DNA of 64,000 nucleotides from G963720475 sp963720475 (GTDB taxonomy: Bacteria > Actinomycetota > Thermoleophilia > Solirubrobacterales > Thermoleophilaceae), in assembly GCA_963720475.1 (NCBI GenBank), contig OY970394.1, positions 1,054,001 through 1,118,000 of the forward strand, written 5' to 3'. Both the position numbers and the translations under genes were made by a program. Below, one piece after another: positions 28,553-37,082 of the stretch; the first letter of the stretch is position 1, and each line of letters starts with the position of its first letter. Below the pieces are notes generated by a model that did no database searches, had not been told where the DNA came from, and saw only the letters and a program-made list of their open reading frames with translations.

Positions 28553-28558
28553 TACGCT
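28553..28558 (+). promoter_or_regulatory. Candidate -10 element, leaderless start
   Basis: TACGCT, seven bases before GTG 28566; the same hexamer occurs before the genes at 24603 and 30931. Confidence 0.45.
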
Positions 28559-28565
28559 GGCGGTC

Positions 28566-29696
28566 GTGGCGAGCCCAGAGCCGATCCCGGCCGCGATCGT
28601 CGCGCCCGTGGCCGTCCCGTACCGCGAGCCGCTTTTCGCCCGGCTGGTCGAACGGGGCGCCGTCGCGCCGACGGTCGTCTACAAGTCGCGCACGCAGGCG
28701 AGCCTCGACCAGCCCGAGGGTTGGTTCCCCTCGGGCCACGCCTATCCCACGCGCGTGCTCGACTCGTTCCAGCACGGCCGTGCGGGCCGGACGCCCGTCC
28801 TGTTCGTGCGCGGGTTGACCCGCGCCCTCGACGAGCTCGATCCTCACTGCGTGGTGAGCTGGGAGTACGGCCCCGCGACGTGGCAGGGGCTCGCGTGGTG
28901 CCGGCGAAGGAAGCGGCCGCTGGTGATCTTCAGCGAGCTGACGCCCGCGACCGACCGCGAGACCTCGGCGGTGCGGCGCGCGGTCCACCGCTTCTGCGCC
29001 CGGCGCGCCGCCGGCTTCATCGTTGCGAGCTCGGCGGGCGTCGAGCGGCTCGCGTCGCTGGGCGTGGCACGCGAGCGGGTTGAGGTGAGCCTGCAGATGA
29101 CCGACGTCGCGAGCTTCCGCGCAGCGGCTGCGACCCGCGAGCCCACCCCCGACGGCGTCGTCCGCGTGCTCACCGTCGGACGGCTTGTGCCCGACAAGAA
29201 CCTGGCGCTCTTGATCGAAGCCCTCGCCGACGCCCGGCTCGACCCCAACGGCGCCGAGCTCGTGCTCGCGGGCTCCGGTTCGCTCGAAGGCGAGCTGCGT
29301 GGACTCGCGGAGCGCCGCGGCGTCCGCACGCGCTTCGTTGGCCACGTTGCGCCGGCGGACCTCCCCGCCACGTTCGCCGCCGCTGACGTGCTTGCACACG
29401 TCAGCACCTACGAGCCGTTCGGCGTGGCCGTCCGCGAGGGCGTGGCGGCCGGCCTACCGGTCATCTGCTCGAGCGCGGTCGGCGCCGCGGGCGACTTCGC
29501 GCTCGAGGGTCGCAACGCGTTCGTCGTCGATCCAAACGACCGCGACGCGATCGCGAACGCCCTGCGGACGCTCGCGAGCGACGCTCCCCTGCGCGAGCGG
29601 ATGGCGCGCGAGAGCGAGGCGATCACCGCGGAGCACGACCCCGAGCGCGACGTCGAGGCCTTCGAGCGCGCGATCCTTCGCGCGGTCAGCGGCTAG
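28566..29696 (+). CDS. GT4-type glycosyltransferase
   Basis: Intact, 376 aa from GTG 28566 (MASPEPIPAAIVAPV). N-domain: VAVPYREPLFARLVERGAV, VVYKSRTQASLDQPEGWFPSG, VVSWEYGPATWQGLAWCRRR, LVIFSELTPATDRETSAVRR, GFIVASSAGVERLASLGV. C-domain: VRVLTVGRLVPDKNLALLIEAL, AELVLAGSGSLEGELRGLAE, TRFVGHVAPADLPATFAAAD, AHVSTYEPFGVAVREGVAAGLPVICS. The E-PFG--V-E motif for nucleotide-sugar binding is present. The stop TAG overlaps the stop of the convergent gene (CTAG). Confidence 0.94.
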   Translation: MASPEPIPAAIVAPVAVPYREPLFARLVERGAVAPTVVYKSRTQASLDQPEGWFPSGHAYPTRVLDSFQHGRAGRTPVLFVRGLTRALDELDPHCVVSWEYGPATWQGLAWCRRRKRPLVIFSELTPATDRETSAVRRAVHRFCARRAAGFIVASSAGVERLASLGVARERVEVSLQMTDVASFRAAAATREPTPDGVVRVLTVGRLVPDKNLALLIEALADARLDPNGAELVLAGSGSLEGELRGLAERRGVRTRFVGHVAPADLPATFAAADVLAHVSTYEPFGVAVREGVAAGLPVICSSAVGAAGDFALEGRNAFVVDPNDRDAIANALRTLASDAPLRERMARESEAITAEHDPERDVEAFERAILRAVSG

Positions 29697-30931
29697 CGGC
29701 GGCGGAGTGCGCGCCCGAGCCGCCGGGCGGCCCGGCGGAAGGGCCGCGCCACGTATGCCGGCAGCTCCTGGATGCGGCTGATCGTCGCGGCCAGGCGGTA
29801 GGCCTTGCGGCCTCGCACCAGGTCGAGATGCTCGACGAGGCCCTCGCGCTCCGAGCGGTCGGCCGCGGCGGCCGCGCGCATGATCCCGCGCATGTCGTCC
29901 TCGGAGAGGGAGGCAGCCTCGGAGCCGGCGATGCGGCCGAGCGCGAGCGCCATGAACGACGACGACTGCTCCCAGCTCGGCCACGCCCGGGCCGTCTGGA
30001 GCGCGTTCGAGCGCAGGAAGTGCAGTAGCCGCCTGTCGCGGGCGAGGAGGTCGAGCTGGCGGGCGGTCCCGCGCGTGTCGTCCCAGTCGCAGACGAGCCC
30101 GTTCCAGCCGTGGACGACGTACTCGTCGTGTCCGGTGACCGGGGTGACCACGCACGTCGCGCCCGCGTGGAAGCCCTCGAGCGGTGGCCCGAACATCCCT
30201 TCGACGCGCGAAAGCTTCAAGACGACGTCGGTCTCGGCGTAGAGCGCGGCGAGCTCCGCCTGCGGCAGCGGTCCAACCACCCGGTCGGCGTCGGCCGTCG
30301 CGCGGATCGGTCCTCCGTCGTGCGTCACGAGCGTGACGTGGCGCTGCTCGTTCATCGCACCGGCCGCGGCGAGGGCCTCGTCGACTCCCTTGTGCCACCA
30401 GACCCGGCTGCCCTCGACGAGGATCCGCAGCGGCCCGTCGAGCCGCGGCTCGACCCGCTCCAGCGGGGGGAAGGTCTCCTTCGAGACTCCGTTGCGGACG
30501 TAGTAGCAGGGCACGTCCGGGCGCAGCTCGTCGAGCGTCTCGGCGATCCAGCGCGCCTCGGTGACGAAATGGACCGGGAACCGGAGCGTCGCCGCGGCTT
30601 CGGCGTGACCGCGTTCCTCGGGGCGGTAGAAGCGGTCCTCGAGGCTCTGGACGAAGTACGCGTAGCGGCGCGCGTCGAACTCGAACAGCTCGTGCGCCGT
30701 CCGCCACCAGGTCGCCACCACGACGTCGTACTGCGCGTTGCGGGCCTCCTCGAGCGGCAGCACGTGGAGCGTGTCGAGCCCCTCGAAGGTCCAGTCCGGG
30801 CGGGTCTGCGCGCGCGTGAGCGCGAGCGTCACGTCGAAGCCGTGCCGGCGCGTCAACTGGCGAGCGTGCTCGACGACGACGCCAACTCCGCCCGAGAGCT
30901 GGAGGTCCTGGAGCAGGAAGGCCACTCTCAC
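29693..30931 (-). CDS. GT4-type glycosyltransferase
   Basis: Intact, 412 aa from GTG 30931. MRVAFLLQDLQLSGGVGVVV (glycine-rich donor loop), GFDVTLALTRAQTRPDWTF, YDVVVATWWRTAHELFEFDA, YAYFVQSLEDRFYRPEERG, HFVTEARWIAETLDEL, VPCYYVRNGVSKETFP, LRILVEGSRVWWHKGVDEAL, DRVVGPLPQAELAALYAETDVVLKLSRVEGMFGPPLEGFHAG. The EGMFGPPLEGFH segment equals the ExxxxxxxE motif. The YFVQSLEDRFYRPEE segment is characteristic of WsaF-like rhamnosyltransferases. The open frame continues upstream over the divergent gene, but codon use and the divergent start show that part to be antisense noise. Confidence 0.93.
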   Translation of the reverse strand: MRVAFLLQDLQLSGGVGVVVEHARQLTRRHGFDVTLALTRAQTRPDWTFEGLDTLHVLPLEEARNAQYDVVVATWWRTAHELFEFDARRYAYFVQSLEDRFYRPEERGHAEAAATLRFPVHFVTEARWIAETLDELRPDVPCYYVRNGVSKETFPPLERVEPRLDGPLRILVEGSRVWWHKGVDEALAAAGAMNEQRHVTLVTHDGGPIRATADADRVVGPLPQAELAALYAETDVVLKLSRVEGMFGPPLEGFHAGATCVVTPVTGHDEYVVHGWNGLVCDWDDTRGTARQLDLLARDRRLLHFLRSNALQTARAWPSWEQSSSFMALALGRIAGSEAASLSEDDMRGIMRAAAAADRSEREGLVEHLDLVRGRKAYRLAATISRIQELPAYVARPFRRAARRLGRALRRR

Positions 30932-30939
30932 GGGCGCGG

Positions 30940-30945
30940 TAGCGT
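30940..30945 (+). promoter_or_regulatory. Candidate -10 for the CgeB-like gene (overlaps a divergent -10)
   Basis: TAGCGT, seven bases before ATG 30953. It overlaps TACGCT read on the other strand (30946-30941). Confidence 0.45.
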
Positions 30946-30946
30946 A
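30941..30946 (-). promoter_or_regulatory. Candidate -10 for GT4 (overlaps a divergent -10)
   Basis: TACGCT on the minus strand, nine bases before GTG 30931. The gap between the two start codons is only 21 bases. Confidence 0.45.
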
Positions 30947-30952
30947 GCTCCG

Positions 30953-31912
30953 ATGCCCTACCCCGTGCCCCCTTCCGGCGCGCCGACGCGGCTGACCTTC
31001 GTCGGCCAGGAGACCTACTTCCGCAGCGCCGCGCTGACCTCGCCGACGGCGGAGATCGAGCCCTCGTTCGTCGACTTCCGGCAGGGGGCCGACGCCGACG
31101 CGATGCTCGCGGAGCTCGAGGCGACGCGCCCACAGGCCGTCGTCGTCTTCCGGCCCGAGCTGCTCCCCGGCGCCATCCTCGCCGATGTTCGCGCCCCGAT
31201 CGTCGGCTTCCTGACCGAACCGCTTCCGCGCGCCCGCGGCCGCGCTGCCCACCCCGACCTGAAGCTGCGGCTCAGCGTCACCGCCCAGATCGACAAGACC
31301 AACTTCGACCGGCTCGTGTCGTTCGACCCGCTGTTCGTCGACACCGCGGAGCGCATCGCGCCGGTCTGGCGCTCGTTCCCCTTGCCCGTCGACGACGTGC
31401 ACTTCCGCGACGTGCCCGAGGACGCCAACCAACCGCCGCGGGTCGCGTTCCTCGGCCGTTCGACCGAGCACCGTGAGAGCTTCCTCGTTCCGGTCAAGCA
31501 CCGCTTCGACGTGCTCCATATCGCGCACGGGCTGCACGGCGACCCGCTCGTCGGCCTGCTCGCAGAGCTCGACGCGGGGATCAACCTCCACAACGAGCCG
31601 TACCCGTCGTTCGAGAACCGCGTCTGCCTCCACCTCGCCGCCGGCAACCTCGTCATCTCGGAGCCGCTGTCGCCCACGCACGGGCTCGAGCCCGGGATCG
31701 ACTTCGTCGAGGTCGAGACGCCGGAGGCGCTCGAGCGCGTCGTCGAGGACCTTCATCGGGATCCCGGGTCGCAGCGCGCCGTTCGGGTTCGCGGGCGCGC
31801 CAAGGTCGAGGCCTTCAGGGCGTCGAAGGTTTACCCGCGGCTGCTGAACGATCTCCGCGCCGACCTCGACGCGTTCGGCACCGAGCGCGCGGCGGCGGCC
31901 GCGACCATCTAG
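30953..31912 (+). CDS. CgeB-like glycosyltransferase
   Basis: Intact, 319 aa. TRLTFVGQETYFRSAAL and AELEATRPQAVVVFRPELLPG form a first Rossmann-like half; the rest reads VGFLTEPLPRARGRAAHPDL, FDRLVSFDPLFVDTAERIAP, PLPVDDVHFRDVPEDANQPP, VAFLGRSTEHRESFLVPVKH, AELDAGINLHNEPYPSFENR, VCLHLAAGNLVISEPLSPTH and GLEPGIDFVEVETPEALERV. The C-terminal half with N-YPSFENRVCLHLAAG and GLEPGIDFV matches the CgeB/glycosyl-transferase group-1 type (Glyco_trans_1_2), in which the motif E-R--E--A-G places the sugar nucleotide. It is shorter than usual GT4 proteins. Stop TAG overlaps the convergent Wzm stop. Confidence 0.83.
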   Translation: MPYPVPPSGAPTRLTFVGQETYFRSAALTSPTAEIEPSFVDFRQGADADAMLAELEATRPQAVVVFRPELLPGAILADVRAPIVGFLTEPLPRARGRAAHPDLKLRLSVTAQIDKTNFDRLVSFDPLFVDTAERIAPVWRSFPLPVDDVHFRDVPEDANQPPRVAFLGRSTEHRESFLVPVKHRFDVLHIAHGLHGDPLVGLLAELDAGINLHNEPYPSFENRVCLHLAAGNLVISEPLSPTHGLEPGIDFVEVETPEALERVVEDLHRDPGSQRAVRVRGRAKVEAFRASKVYPRLLNDLRADLDAFGTERAAAAATI

Positions 31913-32781
31913 AGCTCCTCCGCGATCCGCGGCGCCTCGCGCTTGAAGATGAAGAAGCCGCCCACGACCAGGAGGAGCAGGATCGCCCCGGACACGAGCA
32001 GCCACTCGGTTCCGCCGGCCACCTCCGCGGCGCTCGGCGCCGAGGGATCCACGATCGAGTGGCGCACCTGCTGGACGATCGCGCCGAACGGGTTCAGCAT
32101 CAGCAGCTCCTGCGCCTGCTTCGACGGCACGATCTCGATCGGATAGAGGATCGGCGTCGCGTAGAAGAGGACCTGGAGCAGCACGTCCCAGATCGGCTCG
32201 ACGTCGCGGAAGCGCACGTAGAGCGCGGAGACCATCATCGCGATGCCGAGCGCGAACGCCTCGAGCAAGAGCAGCAGCGGCACCATCATCAGCCACGAGA
32301 GGCGCGGCTCGACGCCGGAGACGAGCATGAACACCGACACGGCGAGCAGGTTCAGCAGCAGGTTGAGCGTCGCCGTCGCAACCACGGAGACCGGGATCAC
32401 CAGCCGCGGGAAGCGGATCTTGCGGACGAGGTTCTCGCGTTCGACCACTGCGCCGACGGCGGTGCTCGTCGCCTCGGAGACGAAGGTGTAGAGGACCACC
32501 CCGAGCAGCAGCACGACGGCGTAGTGCTCAACCCCCTCGCCGAAGCGGACGAACTCGGTGAAGACGATGTAGAGGACGCCGAACAGCAGCAGCGGGCGCA
32601 CGAGCTGCCACAGGTAGCCCAGCACCGAGCCGTAGAACTTGAGCTTGAACTCGGTCAGCGCGAGCACGTGCGTGAGGCGCCAGAAACGCCGCGGGTCGTC
32701 GCCGAGCGCATCGGGCCCGCGCACCGGCGCGCCGAGCGGTCCCTCGGGCGCGAGCGCAGCCTCGTTGCCGCGCGTGCTCAC
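31909..32781 (-). CDS. wzm: ABC-2 polysaccharide exporter permease (Wzm)
   Basis: Intact, 290 aa from GTG 32781, overlapping the ATPase stop (GTGA). Cytoplasmic N-terminus, then LTHVLALTEFKLKFYGSVLGYLWQ (the amphipathic gate helix of O-antigen permeases) and six membrane helices: LLLFGVLYIVFTEFVRFG, YAVVLLLGVVLYTFVSEA, VIPVSVVATATLNLLLNLLA, LMMVPLLLLLEAFALGIAMM, VLLQVLFYATPILYPIEIVP and EWLLVSGAILLLLVVGGFFI. The LNPFGAIVQQVRHSIV segment is typical for Wzm/TagG. With Wzt it moves a finished undecaprenyl-linked chain across the membrane. Confidence 0.95.
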   Translation of the reverse strand: MSTRGNEAALAPEGPLGAPVRGPDALGDDPRRFWRLTHVLALTEFKLKFYGSVLGYLWQLVRPLLLFGVLYIVFTEFVRFGEGVEHYAVVLLLGVVLYTFVSEATSTAVGAVVERENLVRKIRFPRLVIPVSVVATATLNLLLNLLAVSVFMLVSGVEPRLSWLMMVPLLLLLEAFALGIAMMVSALYVRFRDVEPIWDVLLQVLFYATPILYPIEIVPSKQAQELLMLNPFGAIVQQVRHSIVDPSAPSAAEVAGGTEWLLVSGAILLLLVVGGFFIFKREAPRIAEEL

Positions 32782-34028
32782 TCGCCGCTCCCCCCGGCGG
32801 CCGAGCCGGAGCGCTGCAGCTCGACCTCGACCGGGATCTCGACCGCCGCGTCGGTCGACCGGGTGCCGGTCACGATCACCGACGTCATCCGCTCGCGGCG
32901 GTCGAGCCACGCGATTCCGAGGCCGCGCCGCGCGACAGCCGGCGTGGCGTAGTAGCGGCCGGGCGCTGCGACGTTGTCGAAGCGGATCCGGAACGTCAGC
33001 CCGTCGCCGGCCGAGAAGTCTCCGCTCGCGACGTCCTCGCTGGAGGCGGCGATGAGGGTGTTCCCGCGCTCGTCCTGAAGCACGAAACCGAACAGCGGGT
33101 CGCTGACGTCCCTGGCGAAGCGCACCTCCGCGGCGAACGCGGCGGGCTCGCCGCCGGGCAGCACGTCCATCCGCTCGCCACGGGCGTCCTCGAACCAGGC
33201 CGCGGTGATCTCGGCGCTGCCGTCGCCCTCGTGCGCGACCGATGAGGCCGCCCTGCCGCCCGGCTGTCCCGCGCCGCGGTCGAAGTTCGCCCGCGCGTAC
33301 GCGTTCGCGATCTCACGTGGATCGCCGAGCGCGCTGACGCGCCCGCCCTCCAGCAGGACCGCGCGGTCGCAGGCGCGCTCGACCGCGCCCATGTCGTGCG
33401 TGACGAGCACGACCGTACGACCCTCGCCGCGCAGCCGCTCGAACTGGTCGAAGCACTTCTGCTGAAAGGAGGCGTCGCCGACCGCCAGCACCTCGTCGAC
33501 CAGCAGGACGTCGGCGTCGACGGCGATCATCACCGAGAACGCCAGCCGCACGAACATTCCCGAGGAGTAGTTCTTCAGCTTCAGGTCGACGAAGTCCTCG
33601 AGCTCGGCGAAGGCGACGATCTCGTCGGTGCGCTCGCGCGCCTCGCGCGGGGAGAGGCCGAGCATCACCGCGTTGATCAGGACGTTGTCGCGCGCCGCGA
33701 GCTCGGGGTTGAAGCCGACCCCGAGCTCGATGAACGTCGACAGCCGGCCGTTGAGGTACATCTCGCCGCTGTCGGCGCGGTAGATGCCCGCGAGGCACTT
33801 CAGCAGCGTGCTCTTGCCCGAGCCGTTGCGGCCGACGACGCCGAAGAACTCGCCCGGCTCGATGCGGAAGGTGACGTCCTGAAGCGCCTGGAGGGTGTCG
33901 ATCTTCGTGCGGCGGAAGGGGTGGAGTGCCAGCTCCTTGAACGTGCTGGCCTGCTCGTGCGGGATCCGGAACTGCTTGCTGAGCCCCGAGACTGCGATCG
34001 CGGGGAGGGCGGGCACGGCGGCGTCCAC
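32778..34028 (-). CDS. wzt: ABC exporter ATPase with Wzt carbohydrate-binding domain
   Basis: Intact, 416 aa from GTG 34028. ATPase domain: ISVSGLSKQF-like start, LQALQDVTFRIEPGEFFGVVG, Walker A GRNGSGKSTLLK, Q-loop region LGVGFNPELAARDN, signature YSSGM, Walker B DVLLVDEVLAVGD, switch VTHDM. It is followed from about residue 270 by a beta-rich C-terminal domain: AEITAAWFEDARGERMDVL, EPAAFAAEVRFARDVSDPLF, GFVLQDERGNTLIAAS, LTFRIRFDNVAAPGRYYATP. This is the Wzt_C fold, which in known ABC systems recognises the capped end of the polymer before export. It implies that a non-reducing-end cap (for example methyl) may exist. Confidence 0.96.
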   Translation of the reverse strand: MDAAVPALPAIAVSGLSKQFRIPHEQASTFKELALHPFRRTKIDTLQALQDVTFRIEPGEFFGVVGRNGSGKSTLLKCLAGIYRADSGEMYLNGRLSTFIELGVGFNPELAARDNVLINAVMLGLSPREARERTDEIVAFAELEDFVDLKLKNYSSGMFVRLAFSVMIAVDADVLLVDEVLAVGDASFQQKCFDQFERLRGEGRTVVLVTHDMGAVERACDRAVLLEGGRVSALGDPREIANAYARANFDRGAGQPGGRAASSVAHEGDGSAEITAAWFEDARGERMDVLPGGEPAAFAAEVRFARDVSDPLFGFVLQDERGNTLIAASSEDVASGDFSAGDGLTFRIRFDNVAAPGRYYATPAVARRGLGIAWLDRRERMTSVIVTGTRSTDAAVEIPVEVELQRSGSAAGGSGE

Positions 34029-34035
34029 CGCGCGG

Positions 34036-34041
34036 AATCTA
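34036..34041 (-). promoter_or_regulatory. Candidate -10 element for wzt-wzm
   Basis: TAGATT on the minus strand, seven bases before GTG 34028. Same hexamer and similar distance as before the GT2 gene at 53900. Confidence 0.5.
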
Positions 34042-34070
34042 CCTGCTACCTGCGAGACTCCCGCTCCGCC

Positions 34071-34916
34071 ATGGTGGACTGGCAGGAACGGATCACGCAC
34101 GAGACCAGTCCCGCTATCCGGATCGAGCACACGCTCCGCTATCAGCTCGCGGGGGAGCTGATCCGCACGAGCGGGACATGGCTCGACGCCGGCTGCGGAG
34201 CGGGTGTGGCGGCCGCGGCGGCGATCGGCGGGCGCCTCGAGGGCCGCGCCGTGCTCGTCGATGCTTCGCCGGCAGCGGTCGAGGCGGCGGAGGCCGAGGT
34301 CCAGGCGGCCGAGACGGTCGGGATCGTCGCCGACCTGTCGAAGCCGGATGACGTCGGTCGGGTCCGCGAGGCACTGCTCGCCGATCCGCCCGAGGGTGAG
34401 CGCTGCGCGACGTGCTTCGAGCTGATCGAGCACCTCGAGAACTTCGTCCCGGCCGTCGAGCTGCTCGTCGAGCTCGCCGAGCACGAGTCGTTCACGGTCC
34501 TGTTGAGCGTGCCGAACGACGCTTTCTGGACGATCGAGAACGTCCACCACCAGACGATGTGGGGCGAAGGCGCGTTCGAGGAGCTCCGCCGCCTGCTGCC
34601 GGACGAGCACGTCGCCGCGCGCCAGCTCGCGCTGTCGGGGTCGGCGATCGTGCCGCTCGGCGACACCCCCGCGTTCGACGCCAAGGGCGAGCTCGACCCG
34701 AACGGAGTCCCCTCGCACATGATCGTCGGCTTCGGCCCGCGGGCGGAGGTGTTGAGGACGCGCAGCACGGTCGTCCAGACCGACATCGGCGAGCAACGCC
34801 GGTGGGAGCGTCAGCGCGAGAGCGACCTCGCCTTCTTCCAGGCGGAGCTCTTCGGCCGGCCGGAGCGAGGCTTTCGCTCCCGGCTGCGGCGCGTCCTCGG
34901 TCGAGGCGAGCGGTGA
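34071..34916 (+). CDS. SAM-dependent methyltransferase, divergent from wzt
   Basis: Intact, 281 aa from ATG 34071. MVDWQERITHETSPAIRIEH, then YQLAGELIRTSGTWLDAGCGAGVAAAAAI (SAM loop DAGCGAG), VLVDASPAAVEAAEAEVQAA, GIVADLSKPDDVGRVREALL, CATCFELIEHLENFVPAVEL (the FEL-IEHL motif), FTVLLSVPNDAFWTIENVHH and MIVGFGPRAEVLRT. The C-terminal part has a basic tail (RGFRSRLRRVLGRGER). It sits 42 bases from wzt. Chain-terminating methyltransferases often neighbour Wzt proteins with a C-terminal binding domain (as in O8/O9 antigens), so it may cap the chain; inference. Confidence 0.9.
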   Translation: MVDWQERITHETSPAIRIEHTLRYQLAGELIRTSGTWLDAGCGAGVAAAAAIGGRLEGRAVLVDASPAAVEAAEAEVQAAETVGIVADLSKPDDVGRVREALLADPPEGERCATCFELIEHLENFVPAVELLVELAEHESFTVLLSVPNDAFWTIENVHHQTMWGEGAFEELRRLLPDEHVAARQLALSGSAIVPLGDTPAFDAKGELDPNGVPSHMIVGFGPRAEVLRTRSTVVQTDIGEQRRWERQRESDLAFFQAELFGRPERGFRSRLRRVLGRGER

Positions 34917-36376
34917 AGCCGCCGCTCCCGCTCGCGCTCATCCTCGTGGCGGCTGCGGTGCTCTCCGTCACCTGGAGCGTCATCACTCCGCCCTTCCAAG
35001 GTCCCGACGAGGTTGCCCACGTCGGCTACGTCCAATATCTCGGCGAGACCGGGAACGCGCCAAGCCCGCACGAAGGCGGGGGGGTGATATCGCTGGAGAT
35101 GGACGGGGTCGTGACGGCGTTCAACCTGCGGCCGCTCGTCGGGCGTGTTCGACGCTCGACCCGCATGGACGGAGGCGGACCGGCGCTACTGGGAGGAGAA
35201 GGTCGTTCCGGCCCTTCCCCGCCGATGCGAGCTCGACAGGATCCGGCCCGAACGCCGCGGGGCGCAACGCGCCCGCGCTACTACGTGTACGAGCTCCCCG
35301 GCCTACTGGGTCGGGCGGCCTCGGCTCCACGCTCGACCGGCTTTCGGCGCTGCGCCTGTGGACGATCCCGTTGTTCCTCGGCGTGATCGTCTTCACCTGG
35401 CTGCTCGCAGGCGAGCTGCTTCGGGCGCGATCGCTGGCTCCAGACGCTCGCGGCGGGCGCGGTCGCGTTGCTACCGCAGCTCGCCTACCTCGGCGGGGTA
35501 GTCAATCCGGACGTGATGCTGGCGTTCGTCGGTGCGGCCTTCCTCTACTCGGCCGTCGTGCTCGTCAAACGCGGGCCGTCGTGGCCGTGGCTGCTCGCCG
35601 TGGCGGGCTCGGCCGCGCTCTCGGCGCTGACGCATCCGCGCGGGCTGGCGCTCGTCGTCCCCGCGCTCGTGGCGATCGGGCTCTCGATCTACCGCCATCG
35701 GCCGGCGGCCCGTCGCGCGCTGCGGCTGGCGCTCGGAGGGGTCGCGGTGGTCGCGGCTCGGCGCGGCGCTCGCGTACCTGTTCGCCCGCCGCAGCGGCGC
35801 CGCGGCGGTCAGTTTCGCCGGGCGGGTCCGCGGAAGGTGGCGGCGGCGCCCTTCGATCTGCTCCAGTTCGGCTCGTACGCGTGGCAGTTCTATCTTCCCA
35901 AGCTGCCGTTCATGGAGACGAAGCTGGGTCCCGACTACGGCTATCGCGAGGTGTTCATCGAGACCTTCTACGGCGTCTTCGGCTCGCTCGAGGTCCTCTA
36001 CGACGAGCGCGTCTACGACCTGCTCCAGATCGCCTCCGCGATCGGCCTCGTCGCGCTCGCCGGAGTCGCTGTTCGTCCGCCGGCGCGAGCTCACGCGCGC
36101 TGGGACGTGGTGCTCGTGCTGGTCGTCACCGTCGTGACGCTGCTTGGGCTGCTCCACTACTCCGCTTACCGCGAGATGCTCGTGCAGCCGCGCGATCCGA
36201 TCCTCGTCGGCCGCTACCTGTTGCCGATCGTGCCGCTGTTCGGAGTCGCGATCGCGTTCGTCGCCGGCACGCTGCCGCGCCGCGTCGGTTGGCCGCTCGC
36301 GGCAGCGATCCTCGGCGGGGGGCTCGCGCTCCACCTCGCCGGCCTCGGCATGACGCTGGAGCGTTTCCATGGCTGA
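34913..36376 (+). CDS. DUF2142-type multi-pass membrane protein
   Basis: About 490 aa, polytopic. GTG 34913 overlaps the methyltransferase stop. N-terminal helix LPLALILVAAAVLSVTWSVI is followed by TPPFQGPDEVAHVGYVQYLG; the PPF-GPDE-AH motif is the DUF2142 signature and resembles the first loop of GT-C enzymes. After indels (about 35150, 35215, 35285, 35330) come LRLWTIPLFLGVIVFTWLLA, VALLPQLAYLGGVVNPDVML, FVGAAFLYSAVVLVKRGPS, LTHPRGLALVVPALVAIGLS, and from 35840 PFMETKLGPDYGYREVFIE and YLLPIVPLFGVAIAFVAGTL. Probably a membrane glycosyltransferase using a polyprenyl sugar. An indel also occurs near 35755. Confidence 0.84.
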
Positions 36377-37082
36377 GCGAACGCAAGCTCGCGCGGCATC
36401 TCGATCGCCGTCGGCGCGCTCGCGTTCGTCGTCCTGGTGCTGTGGTGGGGGATCCCGTTCTTCACGACCGAGCGCGAGGTCGTGGCGTCGACCCCGGGCC
36501 CGCCGCCGTTCTCGATCGAGGTGCCGATCGTGCTGAAGCCGGGCAGCGTCGCGTGCGCGCAGGCCGATCACCGTCGACGAGCACGCCGAGACTGCTCAGG
36601 CTGCGCCTGAAGCGGAACCCGCTGCGGAGCGCGCTCAGGGCCACGGTCGTCGCCCCGGGATATCGCGCCGAGGACGCGGATCCCCCCGCAGCCCGCCACG
36701 GGCTTCGACGTCTTCGGGCTGCTGCGGCCGCCGCGCGGCTCGACGGTCGGTGAGCTGTGCGTGCGCAACATCGGCCGCGAGCCGGTGAGCCTCGCGGGCA
36801 CGAACGAGCTCCGCAGCCGCTCGCGTCCCGAGCTCTCGATCGACGGCAGGCCGAACGAGAACGACCTCAACATCGCCTTCTACGACCGCGAGCAGCAGCA
36901 GTCTCGCCTCGCGCCTGCCGACGGTGCTCGAGCACGCCGGCGCGTTCGTGCCCGGGCCCGGCCCGCGGCTGGCTCGTGTGGGCGCTCGCGATCCTCGTCG
37001 TGCTCGCGGTGCCGGCGGCCGTCATCTGCGCGCTCTACCGCGGCATGCGTGACGCGAAGGGCGAGCGAGGACGCCGTCATGA
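36369..37082 (+). CDS. Bitopic membrane protein of unknown function (frameshifted)
   Basis: Not recognised. After repair, about 235 aa: an N-terminal membrane helix (ISIAVGALAFVVLVLWWGIPFF), an extracytoplasmic part with EREVVASTPGPPPFSIEVPI, LKRNPLRSALRATVVAPGYR, TGFDVFGLLRPPRGSTVGEL, CVRNIGREPVSLAGTNE and LNIAFYDREQQ, and a C-terminal helix (WLVWALAILVVLAVPAAVICALYRG) with a basic end. Indels near 36385, 36565, 36690, 36905 and 37065. The ATG at 36369 overlaps the preceding DUF2142 stop, and its stop probably overlaps the ATG at 37079. It lies between two GT-C-like proteins, suggesting a partner role. The beta-strand-like middle could be an Ig-like or sugar-binding fold; a guess. Confidence 0.6.

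Noticed and set aside
30932..32296. Long open frame extending the minus-strand GT4 upstream to 32296
   Set aside because: It is antisense to the well-conserved CgeB-like gene and part of Wzm; its translation is Arg/Glu/Val-rich noise, typical of high-GC antisense frames. GTG 30931 is the real start.
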